DNA of 64,000 bases from Thozetella sp. PMI_491. Its lineage: Eukaryota > Ascomycota > Sordariomycetes > Chaetosphaeriales > Chaetosphaeriaceae. How positions within the stretch are numbered: the stretch's first letter is position 1; every line of letters begins with the position of its first letter. The position numbers and the translations under genes were made by a program. The notes under the pieces were generated by a model. It worked only from the letters and a program-made list of their open reading frames with translations, had not been told where the DNA came from and made no database searches. Positions 1 to 11,404 of this stretch are shown piece by piece. Location: the NCBI GenBank assembly GCA_021432635.1, contig MU270084.1, positions 62,001-126,000 of the forward strand, in the 5' to 3' direction.

Positions 1-1958
1 AGATGTACAAACTGATCGCGCAGGTTTCGGATAGGATGCTCATTAGGTCCGAGAAGTCGCTGGATCTACTCCAGGGCATCATTGTCATGGTGGGGTGGCA
101 CCATTATCACTGCCTGATGCACTCCCAGATGAACAACTTGATCCACCTCGCCCAGAGCTTGGCGGCAGACCTGGGCCTGAACCGGCACCCGTCCATCCAG
201 GAGAGGACGAGCCTGATGGTCCTATACCCAGACGACCCCCCGCCCCGATCGAACGAGGAGAGGAGGGCGATGCTGGGGGTATGGTATATGACTTCATGGT
301 ATGCCACCTATGCACCCGTGGTCACTCGGAGCCTTTTATTGCGTGGACCTGCTAACCATGTGTATTCAGCATGGCCACCGGCTTCTACAGGATACAGTCC
401 CTGAACTTCACACCTTACATCAAGCTCTGTCTACAAGAGCTCCAGGATAACCGAGAATACGAGACGGACATTATTCTGGCCCACATGGTGCGCATCCAGA
501 ACCTGACCGAGAAGATCGTGGAGATGAGGACGCGGGAGCAGGAGGACAGCTCGGTGCTACGAGCTCCTATCTCGGCGTATACGTCGACGTATCAAGCCGA
601 GTTGGACAAGATCCAATCGTCGATCAGCAAGAACCTAAAGAACAACAGTAAGTGCGGTGAATTGCGCCGCCGCCATCAGTTCCACACAGTCTGAGCTCAC
701 AATTACTCTAGAGTACCTCATGGTCTACGTCCATTCCACAGTCTTGCGCCTCTACGAGCCGCCCACTGTGGATAGCGCCCTTCTAAACAAGTTCCACAAA
801 GATCTCACCTCACTGAGTGACAGTACACCGTCTTCACTCGACCTCTTTTACCGCGCGAGCCACGCACTGCAGGCCTGGTACGATCACTGGTTCACCGTCC
901 CCATCTCGTCGTATTTCTACCTCCCCATGCCGGTCATCGTCCAGATCATATACAGCACGACTATGCTCGCTCGGTGGGCCAAGCTGGTTTCGCCCGTGCC
1001 ACGCAATCCGGGACCACGTATCGGAGGTGCTGCTGGTATCGTCGACCCGTCCGCGAACAACCCGCAGTGTCGACCAGCGGTTCCGATCCCTGTATCTCTC
1101 CGGCAGAGAATCCAGCAGGGTTCGAGACACTGCATGGGGCTCGCGCCGCCGCCAAATTTCGACGAGGCTGGCGGCGAGCAGCCAGCTGTCTCGGCCTCTA
1201 CCGTGTCCAATTCGCCTTCGGCGTCGGTCGGGAGCACTGCCCCTTCAGAAACAAGCGCCGATCCCCTCGTGAAGCCCCTGTCCGACGTCAAGTTCCGCGA
1301 AACGACAGACCCGAGCATCCCCGTCATTGTGGCAGCCATGAAGGAGCAACTCAACGCGCAACTTGGTCTGAAGATCGATATAACGGGCATCCTGTCGCAG
1401 TTCGCCTCCCGTTGTGCGCAAGCAAACGAGGAGATGCTGCTTGTTGGCGGCGGCGAGGCCGAACGAAACGTGTGGGACCTAGCCTCCAAAAAGATCAACA
1501 TCACACGTGCCAAGTTGGAGCGCTGGGCTGAGATCATCGCGCAGGGAGGGCCGGAAACATATCCCCCGGCGATGCCCGGCGACAATATGAAGACAAAGCT
1601 AGGGTACGAGCGTGGCAGGTACGACGATTGTATGCCGTGCCACCCCACTTCGGCTGGCGAGAAAACTGTGTTGCCGGAGCTAGATCAAGGCGCGTCGGAG
1701 GCAGCACAACAACAACAGCAGCAGCAGGAGCAGCAACAACCGCTAGAGAATCAGTATATGGTTGATGGTGGAATGGTGAACATGGAAATGGCCCCGATGG
1801 AGGACTACGGCACCGCCATGAACCTGGAACCCAATGTGATAGCACATGCGCTGAACAGTGGCTGCGCCGATTTCTGGTTCCAGAACGGTGCGGAAACCTC
1901 GGAACAGAACCTATGGGACAATATGATGATGGATTGGGGTCCGATAAATATCTTTTGA
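1..1958 (+). CDS. Zn2Cys6-type fungal transcription factor, C-terminal part (5' end outside window)
   Basis: The visible part is the middle-homology region and C-terminus of a fungal-specific transcription factor. The DNA-binding N-terminus must lie left of base 1, so the zinc cluster itself is inferred. I read three exons: 1-298, 370-647 and 712-1958. The introns (299-369 and 648-711) have GTATGC/GTAAGT donors and TTCAG/CTCTAG acceptors, and the phases join cleanly. Family hallmarks are the helical stretch around LAQSLAADLGLNRH followed by EERRAMLGVWYMTS, and later VHSTVLRLYEPP. The tail is low-complexity, with a glutamine run near 1700-1740 and a Met/Asn/acidic end that could be an activation region. 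It converges on the FAD monooxygenase gene and may be one of two regulators of the neighbouring catabolic cluster. Target unknown. Confidence 0.8.
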
Positions 1959-2198
1959 GATGCTGATGCATTGGTCTCGTTGGTTCTGGGGCAGGCGTCT
2001 TGTGATCATTAGGACAGTGACTGGTTTTGGTACATTTGGTGTAGGTCGGAATATAAAAGGTAGCATGGACATATTCTAAACACCTCCCCTTTATTCTGGT
2101 AATGCTCTACAGGGAAACTTATCTTTTACCGGCCTTAATACCAATGACTGCGCAAGTATCATGACTATCTTGCGGGAGGAGGGAGCCCCGATTCTCTT

Positions 2199-3906
2199 TC
2201 ATAGGTGAGCTAAGACCGTCGAGCTATTCTCTGCATCTTTCGTCGCGTCATATCCATACAGCCAGGGCTGAACCTGGGGACATGTCCTTGTCTAGACGTT
2301 AGTTGGCCGTCACCGGGCTGTATTTGACGAAAAGGTCAGACCTACCACCTGCTTGGGAAAAACTGTGACTTCTCAGAGCCGCCCGGCCCAAGGCGCAGTA
2401 CTCGGTCGCGTTCTTCTTGCTCTGGCCCGTCGGGCAGATGGAAGTCGTGTCGCTAGAATTCCCAAGTCAGAACCCGAGTCCCGTGATTGCTGCATCTTTG
2501 ATGCCCACCTGTTTCCATGTTTCCCGTACAATGGCTTCGCCTCGGGACTTTCGAAGTTTTTGGAACGTTGCAAGGGCCGACCCTATCTGGGACGGGTTTG
2601 AGATCTGTCCGAGCAACGTCCCAAGCACGGCTCCATCCTCCAGAGAGGAATTGGCGCCTTGGGCAAGGTACGGCAGCATGGGGTGGCAGGCATCGCCGCT
2701 AGCAGTTGATGTCAGACCAAAATCGTACGCCCGAATCTTGCCGTGGCTACTCACAGGAAAACCAAGTTGTTCCGGTCATTGACCCATGATGACATTTCCT
2801 CCCCTGGTGAATGCCGTCAGCAATATACTCAATTTCATGCTGAGCCACTCGGCGCTTACGGTGCATCAGCTTCCATTTTTCGACTTCTGGGACGTAGCTC
2901 AAAAATCGGGACAGGCTAGAATGGTCAGCTCGCTGCGTGAGCTAGCTAGATAGTGCTGGTCGCTCACATAGGATCCCAGCCCTTGAAAAGCAACTGCATC
3001 TCCTCAATGGAACCTTTTTCTTTGGAAACCCCAGGTGGGAGGTTATCGGGCACAAGGAGGACAATGTTGTACATGTCTCCCCCGCGTAGAGAATAGCCTA
3101 CGGCGTGGGCTCCAGGACCGATCCAAAAATGCACAGTCGGTTTCCGGACCCATTCCTTGAGATCTTCGTCAGGGATTTGGTCTAGAGTGAGTACAATCCG
3201 GTAGGCGAGGTCGCCCGTAGGCATCGGGGCTGAGTTGGTGCCCAGGAGAATCTCCCTCGATTTGGACCATAGCCCGTCCGCAGCGACCACGAGATCGCCT
3301 TTGAAGGTCTTTCCGGATGCCGTCTTGAGGGTAGGCTGCGAGCCAATTGGGTCCATTGATACAACGCGCTCGCCTAGGGAAAACTTCACACCTAGCTCAA
3401 CCGCGCGTGCATGCAGTGCGCGCTGCAGGTCGGCGCGGTGGACGTCGACGAACGGAGCACCGTATTTAGCATTTACTTTAGCGTGAAAGTTTGACTCCTG
3501 ATGAAGTGCTTCTCCGGAGTAGCGGTGGACTGTCAAGGCTGTTGGTTCAGCAACTGTACTCCAGAATGAGGGCGGCAGCTTCCACTGCTGGAGCAAGCGG
3601 CTTCCATTCGGAGTGATTTGGAGGCCTGCGCCGACCTAGAGGGTTTCATCAGTATTAAAAGGTCATCTGACGCGTGGAAAACATCGTAGTTACCTCGTTC
3701 AACTCCGCCGCTTGTTCTACCACGCGTACTCGATGGCCAGACGAGGCGATGGAGATTGCGGCACCGAGCCCGCCTAGGCCGGCACCAATGATCACAACCT
3801 CTAGCGGCTGATCTTCAAACTGCCGGCTCTGACGGCATAGCATGCTCCCCATATTAGCAAAGTTTTGCGTGGGGCTGTGGAAGGAATGAGATAGTCTAGC
3901 TGCCAC
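2199..3906 (-). CDS. FAD-dependent aromatic-ring monooxygenase, salicylate-hydroxylase-like
   Basis: A predicted NAD(P)H-dependent flavoprotein hydroxylase of the UbiH/PHBH class (456 aa). Seven exons were assembled: 3694-3906, 2968-3635, 2860-2915, 2755-2803, 2509-2698, 2346-2452 and 2199-2286. The six introns are 52-59 nt, and the exons sum to 1371 nt. The N-terminus has the FAD Rossmann motif IIGAGLGGLGAA. The middle has RADLQRAL and VVAADGLWS (the DG motif). The third FAD motif reads GDACHPMLPYLAQGAN, restored only after splicing, and the tail reads RWTCPQVQPWLYGYDA, typical of fungal salicylate hydroxylases. Substrate is probably a phenolic acid; the exact acid cannot be read from sequence. 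A perfect CGG-N5-CCG palindrome lies about 170 bp upstream. Start could be Met1 or an internal Met about 19 codons in. Confidence 0.9.
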
Positions 3907-4325
3907 GAGGTGAACGGCAAAAGCATGGGGATGTATTAAGCGATATCGGAAAGAACCAGCTTGTCTCTCCGCAGGATAATATAGGTATAGGTGAGGATCC
4001 CACAGGAAAAGATGCAGATTCCAATCTAAGATTACAAGCCAGGTGCGCTGAAAACAACCATTTTCGGGTTGTAAGCTCGGGATATCCGAGCAGTCCCACC
4101 TCTAGCTAGCCATCATTACGCAAACCTAATGAGCCTCGGTCCGGGTCAAAAGGAAACGATAGCACGGCCGCTTACAATCATACCCCTGCTTTTCTTCTGT
4201 CTTTAATAGAAGGATCCCGGCATTCCACTTAACCCGTCGAATATATTTGCTAAGTCGCCCAAGGAATTGTCCAAAAACTCCAAACCTGGTATGCTTTCAA
4301 AGCCGGGTATCTGTCTCGTGTTAGT
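3907..4325. other. Promoter region of the FAD monooxygenase gene
   Basis: This gap lies between the monooxygenase start (3906) and the 3' end of the next transcription factor, both on the minus strand. Its one striking element is the palindrome at 4075-4091. No other gene is seen. Confidence 0.5.
4075..4091. promoter_or_regulatory. CGG-N5-CCG palindrome, candidate Zn2Cys6 binding site
   Basis: The sequence GCTCGGGATATCCGAGC has perfect 6-bp arms around a 5-bp spacer. Inverted CGG half-sites at fixed spacing are the known target style of dimeric Zn2Cys6 regulators. It lies about 170 bp upstream of the monooxygenase start. The same CGG-N5-CCG layout recurs before the hydrolase, the P450 and the MFS/sulfatase pair. 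Confidence 0.55.
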
Positions 4326-6748
4326 TCAGCAAACCCAAAATGGCGAGCGAGCTCTCACCTCAAACGCGTTTAGCTGCGAATCTACAGAAGGTGCGATGCT
4401 GTCGGAGTCTAGATTTTCTAGAGTACTGGTCCCAACGGCTAGGGGAGGCGGTGCAGAGATGGATGCTTCGGCAAGGTAACGCCGCACGATTTCGGCCGAC
4501 TTCTTGGCCACCACGGACTCGTCCATAGCCTCGAGAATTTCCACCGCCATTTTTATGTGTTTGATGACAGGAATCGAAGATTCCGTCTTAGAACGGACTA
4601 TGAAGAGCAGAAGCGCTGTGGTAGCTACCATCACATACGTTGCATTGTACCACCTGTCACGCAGTCAGGAAGCCGATGTGTGGCCTTTCTAGCAAGGAAG
4701 GTTGACTGACCAAGTTCTAAAATAAGGATGCAGTTTGTAGATTTCATAGATGGTTGTGATTGTTGCCTTGGCACATGAGACGCATTTCTCAGATGCAATG
4801 ATGAGCGCATCATCCGCTAGCGCTTGGTTCTGCATATGGAAGGAGAGAAAGGGACGAAATAACAGCATCTTTACGTTGCGATATCCTTTTTCTCTTAGCA
4901 GAAGCAGCGGCCTTTGGGCTAGAGGAGAAGGTGCTTACGGAGTTCTAGGACAAGCCTCTGTCGACGGCACCAGGTTGGCTCTCGAAGCGCACTCAGGGAA
5001 TGGAAGTGTGTGCCATGCAGATCCGGTCGGATACGTGCAGGGAGCATCTGTATCCATTCATCCAATTCGTTCTCAATCTGAAAAGCGAGCGGCAGATTTT
5101 GCAGCATGGGACTGTTGGAGTGATAAATCTCGACCGAGACCTTGCGGATGACCTGGCCAAAGCTGACCATACAAGGGATGATTGCGAACTCAGTATCATC
5201 AACGTCCGGGATTCTCCGGTTGTGGTACTGGTCGATTCCCAGGGTGTCAGGTCTCCCCAAAGAAAAGCTCATTTCTCTAGCAAATGATGGTTAGTAGGGG
5301 GAGGCATTGTAGAGCAACAAAGGTCCTAGCTAGATGTACATTTCTAGAGAAAACAGGCCCCTGGCAAGCGTGGTTAGTCAACCAGCGATGGATAATGCAG
5401 CTAGGGCCTGGTATATTTGACTTACCACCAAGTACGTGATAGGGTGGCAGACCGCTGGGTCTTGGGATTTGGAAGTTCCCGATTGAAGCCGGCCGCGAGG
5501 CAGGTTCGGATGGCCTGGCCGAGATACATATATGCCACTGGGAAGCTTAGGGCCATATCTGACTACCGAAGAGGTTTTTCTAGGGACATACGGTGGGGAT
5601 TGAGTTCGTTTTGGCATATTTTGGCCTGAGAAAGAGGTTAGTCATGCTAGTGAAAGCAGCGTATACAACCCTGGGTGGGAACTGACACTTAAATATAGAC
5701 AGTGAACAGTGTCCAGGTCGTTGGAAAATTGTGTTTCATTCAACCAAGTCTGCGCTTCGCTGAAGAGCTTCCTACTCCACTCGAAGCGCGTCAGGCCGTC
5801 CATGGTCTCTTCTTCCCAGCTTCTCGTCAAGGCCCCAATGGCCAGCAAGGTCAGATACATGGCGATGAAGGTACTCGTCTGGCGCGTGGAGTGGCCGAAC
5901 CACAAGTCGTTGGCTCGTGCCATGAAGTCTTCCTTGTCGATGAAAGGATGGATGAAGTGGATGCCCGAAAAGTAGGCGTCTATGAAGAGGTGGGCGTGCC
6001 TGAAGTAGAAGGCCTCCCCGGGCGGAGCAGGCGGCGATATGTGATTCGTTCCCGTCCGCGTTAGGAACCTGTGGTTGTGAAGGTCAGACACTAGAGAAGT
6101 GTTCCCTTCAGAGGGTCGCGCTGGCTCAGTGGCTCGTAGTCTCTGCAAGTTGTCCAAGAAAGCTACGGACGATGTGTTGCCGTGAAACTCAATGCCATTC
6201 GTATGTCGGTTAACACCGGTAATCTCGCTGCCTCCTGGAGATCCCGCAGGGTTGCAGTTGTCGTCAGGTGTGCCGAACGTGCCTCGCGTTTGCTGGGTTG
6301 CGGCGGCGGCGGGTAGAGGGCTGGGATGCTGTGGCCGGTTATTGGGTCCTGCATGATGCTCCTCGCGCCTTTCTTCATCATTGGTTTGTGCACTGCCGTC
6401 GCGTTTCTCCTTCAGCTGAGCGGACAATTCCTCAATGTGTTGCTCGAGGGATTGGATATAGCCTGCATCGTCCTCCCGTGGACGGAGCTCTCGGTTGTAA
6501 TGGCACTGAATCCCACTCTCTGCAGGGAATTAAGCTCAGTGTCGGTAACAAGGTGTAGAAGGCTTACTCTTGCAGTGGTGGCACGGGTACGACTCGTTGC
6601 ACTTGTACTTCTTTGACCGGCAGTAATCGCACGCCTGGATCGCTCGCGGACGCTTCCGCTTCGTGTGGGTTGCGTGGTCTTCGTTGGCCAGTTGTCCCCT
6701 GTGGATAATTCGGCTGCCATCCATGATACAGACCGCAGGGAAAGCCAA
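4326..6748 (-). CDS. Zn2Cys6 fungal-specific transcription factor
   Basis: A 673-aa nuclear regulator. Eight exons: 6568-6748, 5687-6519, 5592-5625, 5426-5537, 5340-5360, 4939-5276, 4711-4885 and 4326-4653. Introns are 48-65 nt and total coding length is 2022 nt. After splicing intron 1 the zinc cluster is complete (Cys40, 43, 50, 56, 59, 66; CDYCRSKKYKC then CHHCKKSGIQC). It is followed by a short coiled-coil-like helix (SLEQHIEELSAQLKE). The fungal_trans region contains SGIHFIHPFIDKEDF, AKICQNELNPHLAYMYLGQ and SFSLGRPDTLG, all family landmarks, which fix two very small exons (34 and 21 nt). An apparent stop at about 5580 falls inside an intron. It sits among the catabolic genes and is the best candidate for the protein that reads the CGG-N5-CCG sites. 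Confidence 0.9.
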
Positions 6749-7665
6749 AGGGGTCTATACTCTAGAGACGGCATAAGCGAGTGGGTTCGCTTCGGGATAG
6801 TTATCCAGTCGCTATCCTATCTTGGCTCGCAACTCGAAATCGCAATTTGCAGGTTGGCGGCTGCTGTGGCTCCACAGGCTCTGGATCATCTGGGGTAGCG
6901 CTCGCACGCGGGCGAGATGCGGGGTATTCACTAGTCGGCTGCCCTAGCCCGAAGGGAGGCTGAGGGAACACTCTTGTTTCGGTATTGCATGATAAATGTC
7001 ACAAAGTGGAAGTCTATCCTCTTTTGCGCTGCCTACTTCCCGCCAAAGCTAACACCGGTGGGTTGAGGACGGGAGCTGAGCTACAACTAAAAACCTATGC
7101 ATACGCCTATCTAGGTGAACAGCCCATCTCGTAGCTATCATCTGCCCGGTACAGAGTCTTGTCGGTGGTCTCTTTTCGTGATGTTATAATAGCAATCGGC
7201 AAAGGACCAAAAGCTGCCCTCAGTCTCCGCTGTATGGGTAACGGCATGCATGTAGTGTCCCATATGCAGTTCCGATCCTTCCAAAGACCCCCCGACTTCC
7301 GAGTCATCCCCGGCACACTATCAGGGAAGCTAAAGAGCATTTAATTAGCTAAGCAACTTATATCAGCTCAGGTTTTAGGTTACGGCCTGGTCGAATACAT
7401 TTCGCGATATGCGGGTACCCAGTAGTTTGAATATCTTGAGGCCGAAATTTTTTCCTGGGTGTAGATACTTTGTTAAGTATAGCTGTGTATAGCTAATTGC
7501 TGACATGGTATCTTCGGACTTGCCGAGAACTGTAACCTTATCGCGGTTGCGTAACCGCGGCCCCGATGGGTCTGTCCGTCAGTTAGTGAAACTCGGCGGT
7601 TCCACGTGGTCCGACAGTAAGGAGGCCGGTAAGGCGATTGTCAGGGAAGTTGCGGTGCATTTGCT

Positions 7666-7704
7666 CGGAATATCCAATTATTCGCAATTGGCCCGGATGT
7701 CCCG
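7666..7704. promoter_or_regulatory. Two CGG-N5 sites upstream of the hydrolase gene
   Basis: The first site is CGG-AATAT-CCA (7666-7676), with an imperfect right half. The second is CGG-ATGTC-CCG (7694-7704), with both half-sites intact. They lie 210-250 bp before the hydrolase start and match the spacing of sites at other cluster promoters. Confidence 0.5.
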
Positions 7705-7791
7705 AATACCAATCCCGCCAACCTTTCTGGTTTCCCACTTCAAATCCTTGCCCAAACCATCTGGTCAGCTCCCAGACCATCCCACCCCCTT

Positions 7792-7857
7792 TTGTTTTTT
7801 ATTTTTATTTTTATTTTATTTTTTATTTTATTTTATTTTTTAAAAAAAAAAAAAAAC
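7792..7857. repeat. T-rich/A-run low-complexity tract
   Basis: About 50 bases of T with scattered A run directly into an A tract of about 15. Such poly(dA:dT) tracts disfavour nucleosomes in fungal promoters. This one sits about 60 bp before the hydrolase start codon. Confidence 0.8.
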
Positions 7858-7913
7858 TTTAATCGAGTCCTGCCTGAGGCCGCATCCCGTGTTGTTCTGC
7901 CACTGAGATCACA

Positions 7914-8997
7914 ATGGCGAGACCTCCTTACTTTCGAGCCGTCTACAAGACTATAGGCAGCCAAGAGATTGATACTAGGATATATTTACCGAGTTCTCCT
8001 CCACGAGGGAAGACAATCTATCCTGTTAGTAGGTAGATGGCATGAAATAACTATGATGAGAGCCTAAAATGCTCACTACGGTCTAGTCATCAATGTCCAC
8101 GGTGGTGCCTTTATGCTTGGATCTGCAGGAATTGTCAACCAAGATCAAGTTCAAGATTGCCTTGGCCGGGGATGGATTGTTGTCGTGCCCAATCACAGGC
8201 TCTGCCCCCAGGTTAACCTATTAGAGGGTCCGATGCAGGACTGTAGAGACCTCTTGAGCTGGATCCAAGACGGTGGCCTCGAAAAATCGATCTATAATGA
8301 GTCTCAAGCGATGTATAAGATCAACCCCAGTCACATTTTCGCATTTGGTACCTCTTCCGGGGGACACCTTGCGTTGAGTCTGGTAACCAACCATGCGAAA
8401 AGCAAGAAAGAAGACAGAATGCTCTGCTAACGAATTCAGGGGTATGATGTGCCACGCCCAGTTGCTGGCATCTTCGACATGTACGGCGCGTGCTGCTTCT
8501 CGGACCCGTTTTGGACATCCGAACTTCCTCGCATAAAGGACAGGCTGCCGCCTGGCTTAACGACCGACTTTATCAATCAGGTATTCCTGGAGGAGCCTGT
8601 GCCAACCCAAGATGGCGCTTCTCTGGAAGGTCAGGCACCAGGCCCGCCAAACTTCAAAGACCCGAGAGTGGCATTTGCGTTTACTCAAATCGCGACGGGG
8701 AACGTTCTCAATACGATCTTTCCGTCCAAGAACTGGAAGAAAGTGGATCCCTTGGAGAATATCACGAAAGACTTCCCGCCAACATTTATCGTTCACGGAC
8801 AAAGCGATACCATGGTACCCATTGTCCTTAGCCGGAAACTATACAGTGCACTCCAGAACTGTGGAGTCAAGTGCGGCATGAGAGAGGTTCCTGGGGAGGA
8901 GCATACTTTTGCTGGCAGCATGAAAGTCGGTTCAGCAACATGGGATCTCCAGCGAGAAGGTTTTGACTTTCTGGAGGGGTTGATGTGTCAGGCATAG
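7914..8997 (+). CDS. Alpha/beta hydrolase (HSL-like esterase/lipase fold)
   Basis: A predicted cytosolic serine hydrolase of 322 aa. Three exons: 7914-8028, 8087-8382 and 8440-8997 (969 nt). Hormone-sensitive-lipase-type features are the oxyanion-hole motif HGGAF, the nucleophile elbow GTSSGG, an aspartate in HGQSDTMVP and a histidine in GEEHTFAG, which together make a complete Ser-Asp-His triad. There is no signal peptide, so it probably acts inside the cell. In the cluster it could cleave an ester intermediate, for instance the depside that a quercetinase would release; that is inference. Its promoter has a CGG-N5-CCG site and a poly(dA:dT) tract. The start follows the family N-terminus, just after an ACA context. 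Confidence 0.85.
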
Positions 8998-9097
8998 AAA
9001 TGGTAGTTTTCCATGATAGCTAAGCACATTTATTTATGTGGTCGATGAACAATACTATTAACTACGTAGCCGCAGTTTAGGCTGCACTGCCAGATCC

Positions 9098-10861
9098 TCA
9101 CAAGTCCACCATCAACCCGGTGCTAGAGCTTGCCGACCGACGCGAGCTAATCTTCACCATAAAATCGCGCGGCTTCACAAACCAGAAGTTTGTCGTTTTC
9201 CAGCTCATGATTGGTTGACACAGCTCAAAGTCGTAATCGTTGACCAGCCGGGGTATCAGCTTGGAAATCTCGAGCAAAGAGATATGTCTACCAAGGCAGG
9301 TTCGGGAGCCGAGACCAAACTGTTCAGTAGGAGTTCAGTAAGGTTACGAGTAGACAGTTATCATGACGAGAGGAGGGGTTGTTGTCGACTTACCGGCATC
9401 CAGTGGCGATTCATGTAAGAAAGCTTGTCCTGGTCCTCCGTCAGCCACCTCTCGGGACGGAAGACGTCGGCGTCTGGGCCAAAAATTTCTGGGTTACGGT
9501 GCTCAACCCAAGTGTTGATACCGACAATACTCTGGGAGTGAGTTAGTAAAATCCTATGCGCTGGGTCTTCAAGGCAGTGACGGTTCACATACTCCGGCAG
9601 GGAAGTAATGGCCGCTGACGGTTGTCCCCCCTTCCGGAACAACGCGCTCAAGAGGCAATCCGGTCGCCGGGTGCATTCTCAATCCCTCTTTAATTACAGC
9701 TTGCAGGTACGGCATTTCCTGGGTTTGCTGAAACGAGATCGTTCCAGCCTCCTGGAGAGTCTGGATTTGGCTCACTTCTAAACGGAGCTTTTCGAGGCAT
9801 TTAGGATGCTTGAGCAGGTAATAGAGAATCGCTGATAGGGTGATCGCGGTTGTGTCGGAGCCCGCGACCATGTTGGTAGCACAGCCAGTTAGGAGATGGT
9901 ACATCGTGAACACGTCGGGGTTTGCCGAATGCCTAGAGTAGAACTTCGACAGGAAGTCTAATAGCTGAGAGCTCGTGTCCGAACCTGGGACCTCGGCTTT
10001 GGCTCGTGCCTTGTGCTCTGATATGCGCTCCGACGTGAAGTTGAGGACGTAGGCTCTGCCCTTTCCTTTGCCTCCGGCAAATAAGTTTCGCAGATGCCAC
10101 AGAGGACTGTGTAGCCAGGGAAATATTCCAATCAGGCTGGCGTACACGAGATGGTCCTCAAGAGCGGCAATGACACCGTTGATATCTTCGCCGTGGTCAA
10201 GGAAACCCAGTCGCTTCGAATAAGTCATGTACCCAATGACATCAAAGGCATAGCATTGAAGCCAGTGACCCATGTCAAAGGGTAGAGAGGTGCCACAAAG
10301 CTCGTCCATGCGACTGTTGAAGATACTGGCACATTCATCGACAAAAGGCTCATATGTCACAAGAGCCGACATAGAATATGCGCTCTGCATGAGCCTCCGG
10401 GTATGGGTATGCCTTGGAACATCTTGGTCCGCGAAGATGGACCACTGGCCTGGGTTGCTCCAAGAGCTATACCATGACGATTTGGGAAAATGGGTTCCCA
10501 GGCCATAGATGATTTTGGCAGCGCTGGGGTCGTTAAAGCTGTAGCGGTTCGGTCCATAGCGGACTACACGGCCTTCGAAGAAGTTAGACAACTTCCTTAT
10601 AATATGAAGTCCAATAACGACAGACGAACCATATTTCTGATGAAGTTTAATATTGTCCATCTCAAACCGGCCCAGTGCCAGTCGCCAGAAGTACCAGCCA
10701 TCTGTGAAACGAGCCCAGAACGGTCCTGGAACTCGGCGTAGAGGAGAGAAGAGGGCCAAGAAAAGATTAACAACCAGAAGCGCGCCTACGCCGCAGCTGG
10801 CGACGGCAAAGACGTTGTGAAGAGATAGCAACATTGGCGATGTAGTTTTGCCTTTTCTCAA
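9098..10861 (-). CDS. Cytochrome P450 monooxygenase
   Basis: A microsomal P450 of 523 aa in four exons: 10630-10861, 9593-10572, 9394-9531 and 9098-9319 (1572 nt). A hydrophobic N-terminal anchor (about residues 10-40) is followed by the Pro-rich hinge RRVPGPFW. The I-helix AGSDTTA, the ExxR motif KEGLR and the PERW motif are present. The haem loop FGLGSRTCLG is in the last exon and becomes contiguous only after splicing. Intron 1 (10573-10629) is 57 nt and has no in-frame stop, so retention would insert 19 residues and automated annotation may miss it. The type resembles fungal benzoate/pisatin-demethylase-like P450s, but I cannot fix the family number. Probable role: oxidation of the cluster substrate. 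A TCGG-N5-CCGA site lies 275 bp upstream. Confidence 0.9.
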
Positions 10862-11404
10862 TGATGAGTAGATGCTCGGACGTCGGGCTCACCCAATATG
10901 CTCTTTAAGACGCCATTACAAGACTAGAATAGCCACCGCAAGATCCCGAGAGGACCCCGAGAGAAGTGGTACGCCGGCGTTTCCGAAGAAGATATGCCGT
11001 AGCAACAAGCCGACGCTACTGCAGTCTGAAAGCTCACCCCGCGTCCCCGCAGCCATTGCTCCATCCCTTACCCCAGGTTTATCATTTCCCTGGCTTTACC
11101 CCGCATCCGAGCAGAAGTTTCTCCACATTCAGCGTCGGAAGATCCGAGCAATGGCAAACATGAGGCAGTGGTAGCTCGATGTAGTTGGAGAGCGCAGATA
11201 CCAAGACAAGGAGACAGGTATGAGATCAGCCTTCTAGTCCGAGACCAACACCAAGCTAGGTCACAGGAGCGCCTTCAAAAACATTATTTGCGAACGAATT
11301 ATTGATTGCGGGCGGTAATGGTACTGGAAGATGAGTAGGCAGGCAGAATAAGATCCTCAGATACCTTCACTCGACGCTAGCCCTACATCATCCACGCATG
11401 TACT
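10862..11404. other. Intergenic: P450 promoter and MFS 3' flank
   Basis: No gene is evident here. It contains the P450 promoter with the palindrome at 11135-11147. Short open frames around 10,870-11,170 look fortuitous. Confidence 0.5.
11135..11147. promoter_or_regulatory. TCGG-N5-CCGA site upstream of the P450
   Basis: The sequence TCGGAAGATCCGA is a perfect inverted repeat with a 5-bp centre, 275 bp from the P450 start. It matches the sites before the monooxygenase and in the MFS/sulfatase promoter. Confidence 0.5.

Larger units (their letters stand above)
6749..7913. other. Intergenic/promoter region between regulator and alpha/beta hydrolase
   Basis: This 1.16-kb divergent promoter has no convincing gene. 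It contains a CGG-N8-CCG inverted repeat near 7553-7568 and two CGG-N5 sites (7666-7676 and 7694-7704). From about 7792 to 7857 a T-rich tract turns into a run of about 15 A. No clear CGG-N5-CCG site is seen close to the regulator's own start. Confidence 0.5.

Noticed and set aside
5578-5582. Apparent premature stop in the Zn2Cys6 regulator
   Set aside because: It lies inside a 54-nt intron (5538-5591); splicing restores the conserved NPHLAYMYLGQ block.
7505-7843. 112-codon open frame before the hydrolase
   Set aside because: It runs into the T-rich tract and has no recognisable feature; promoter sequence is a better reading.
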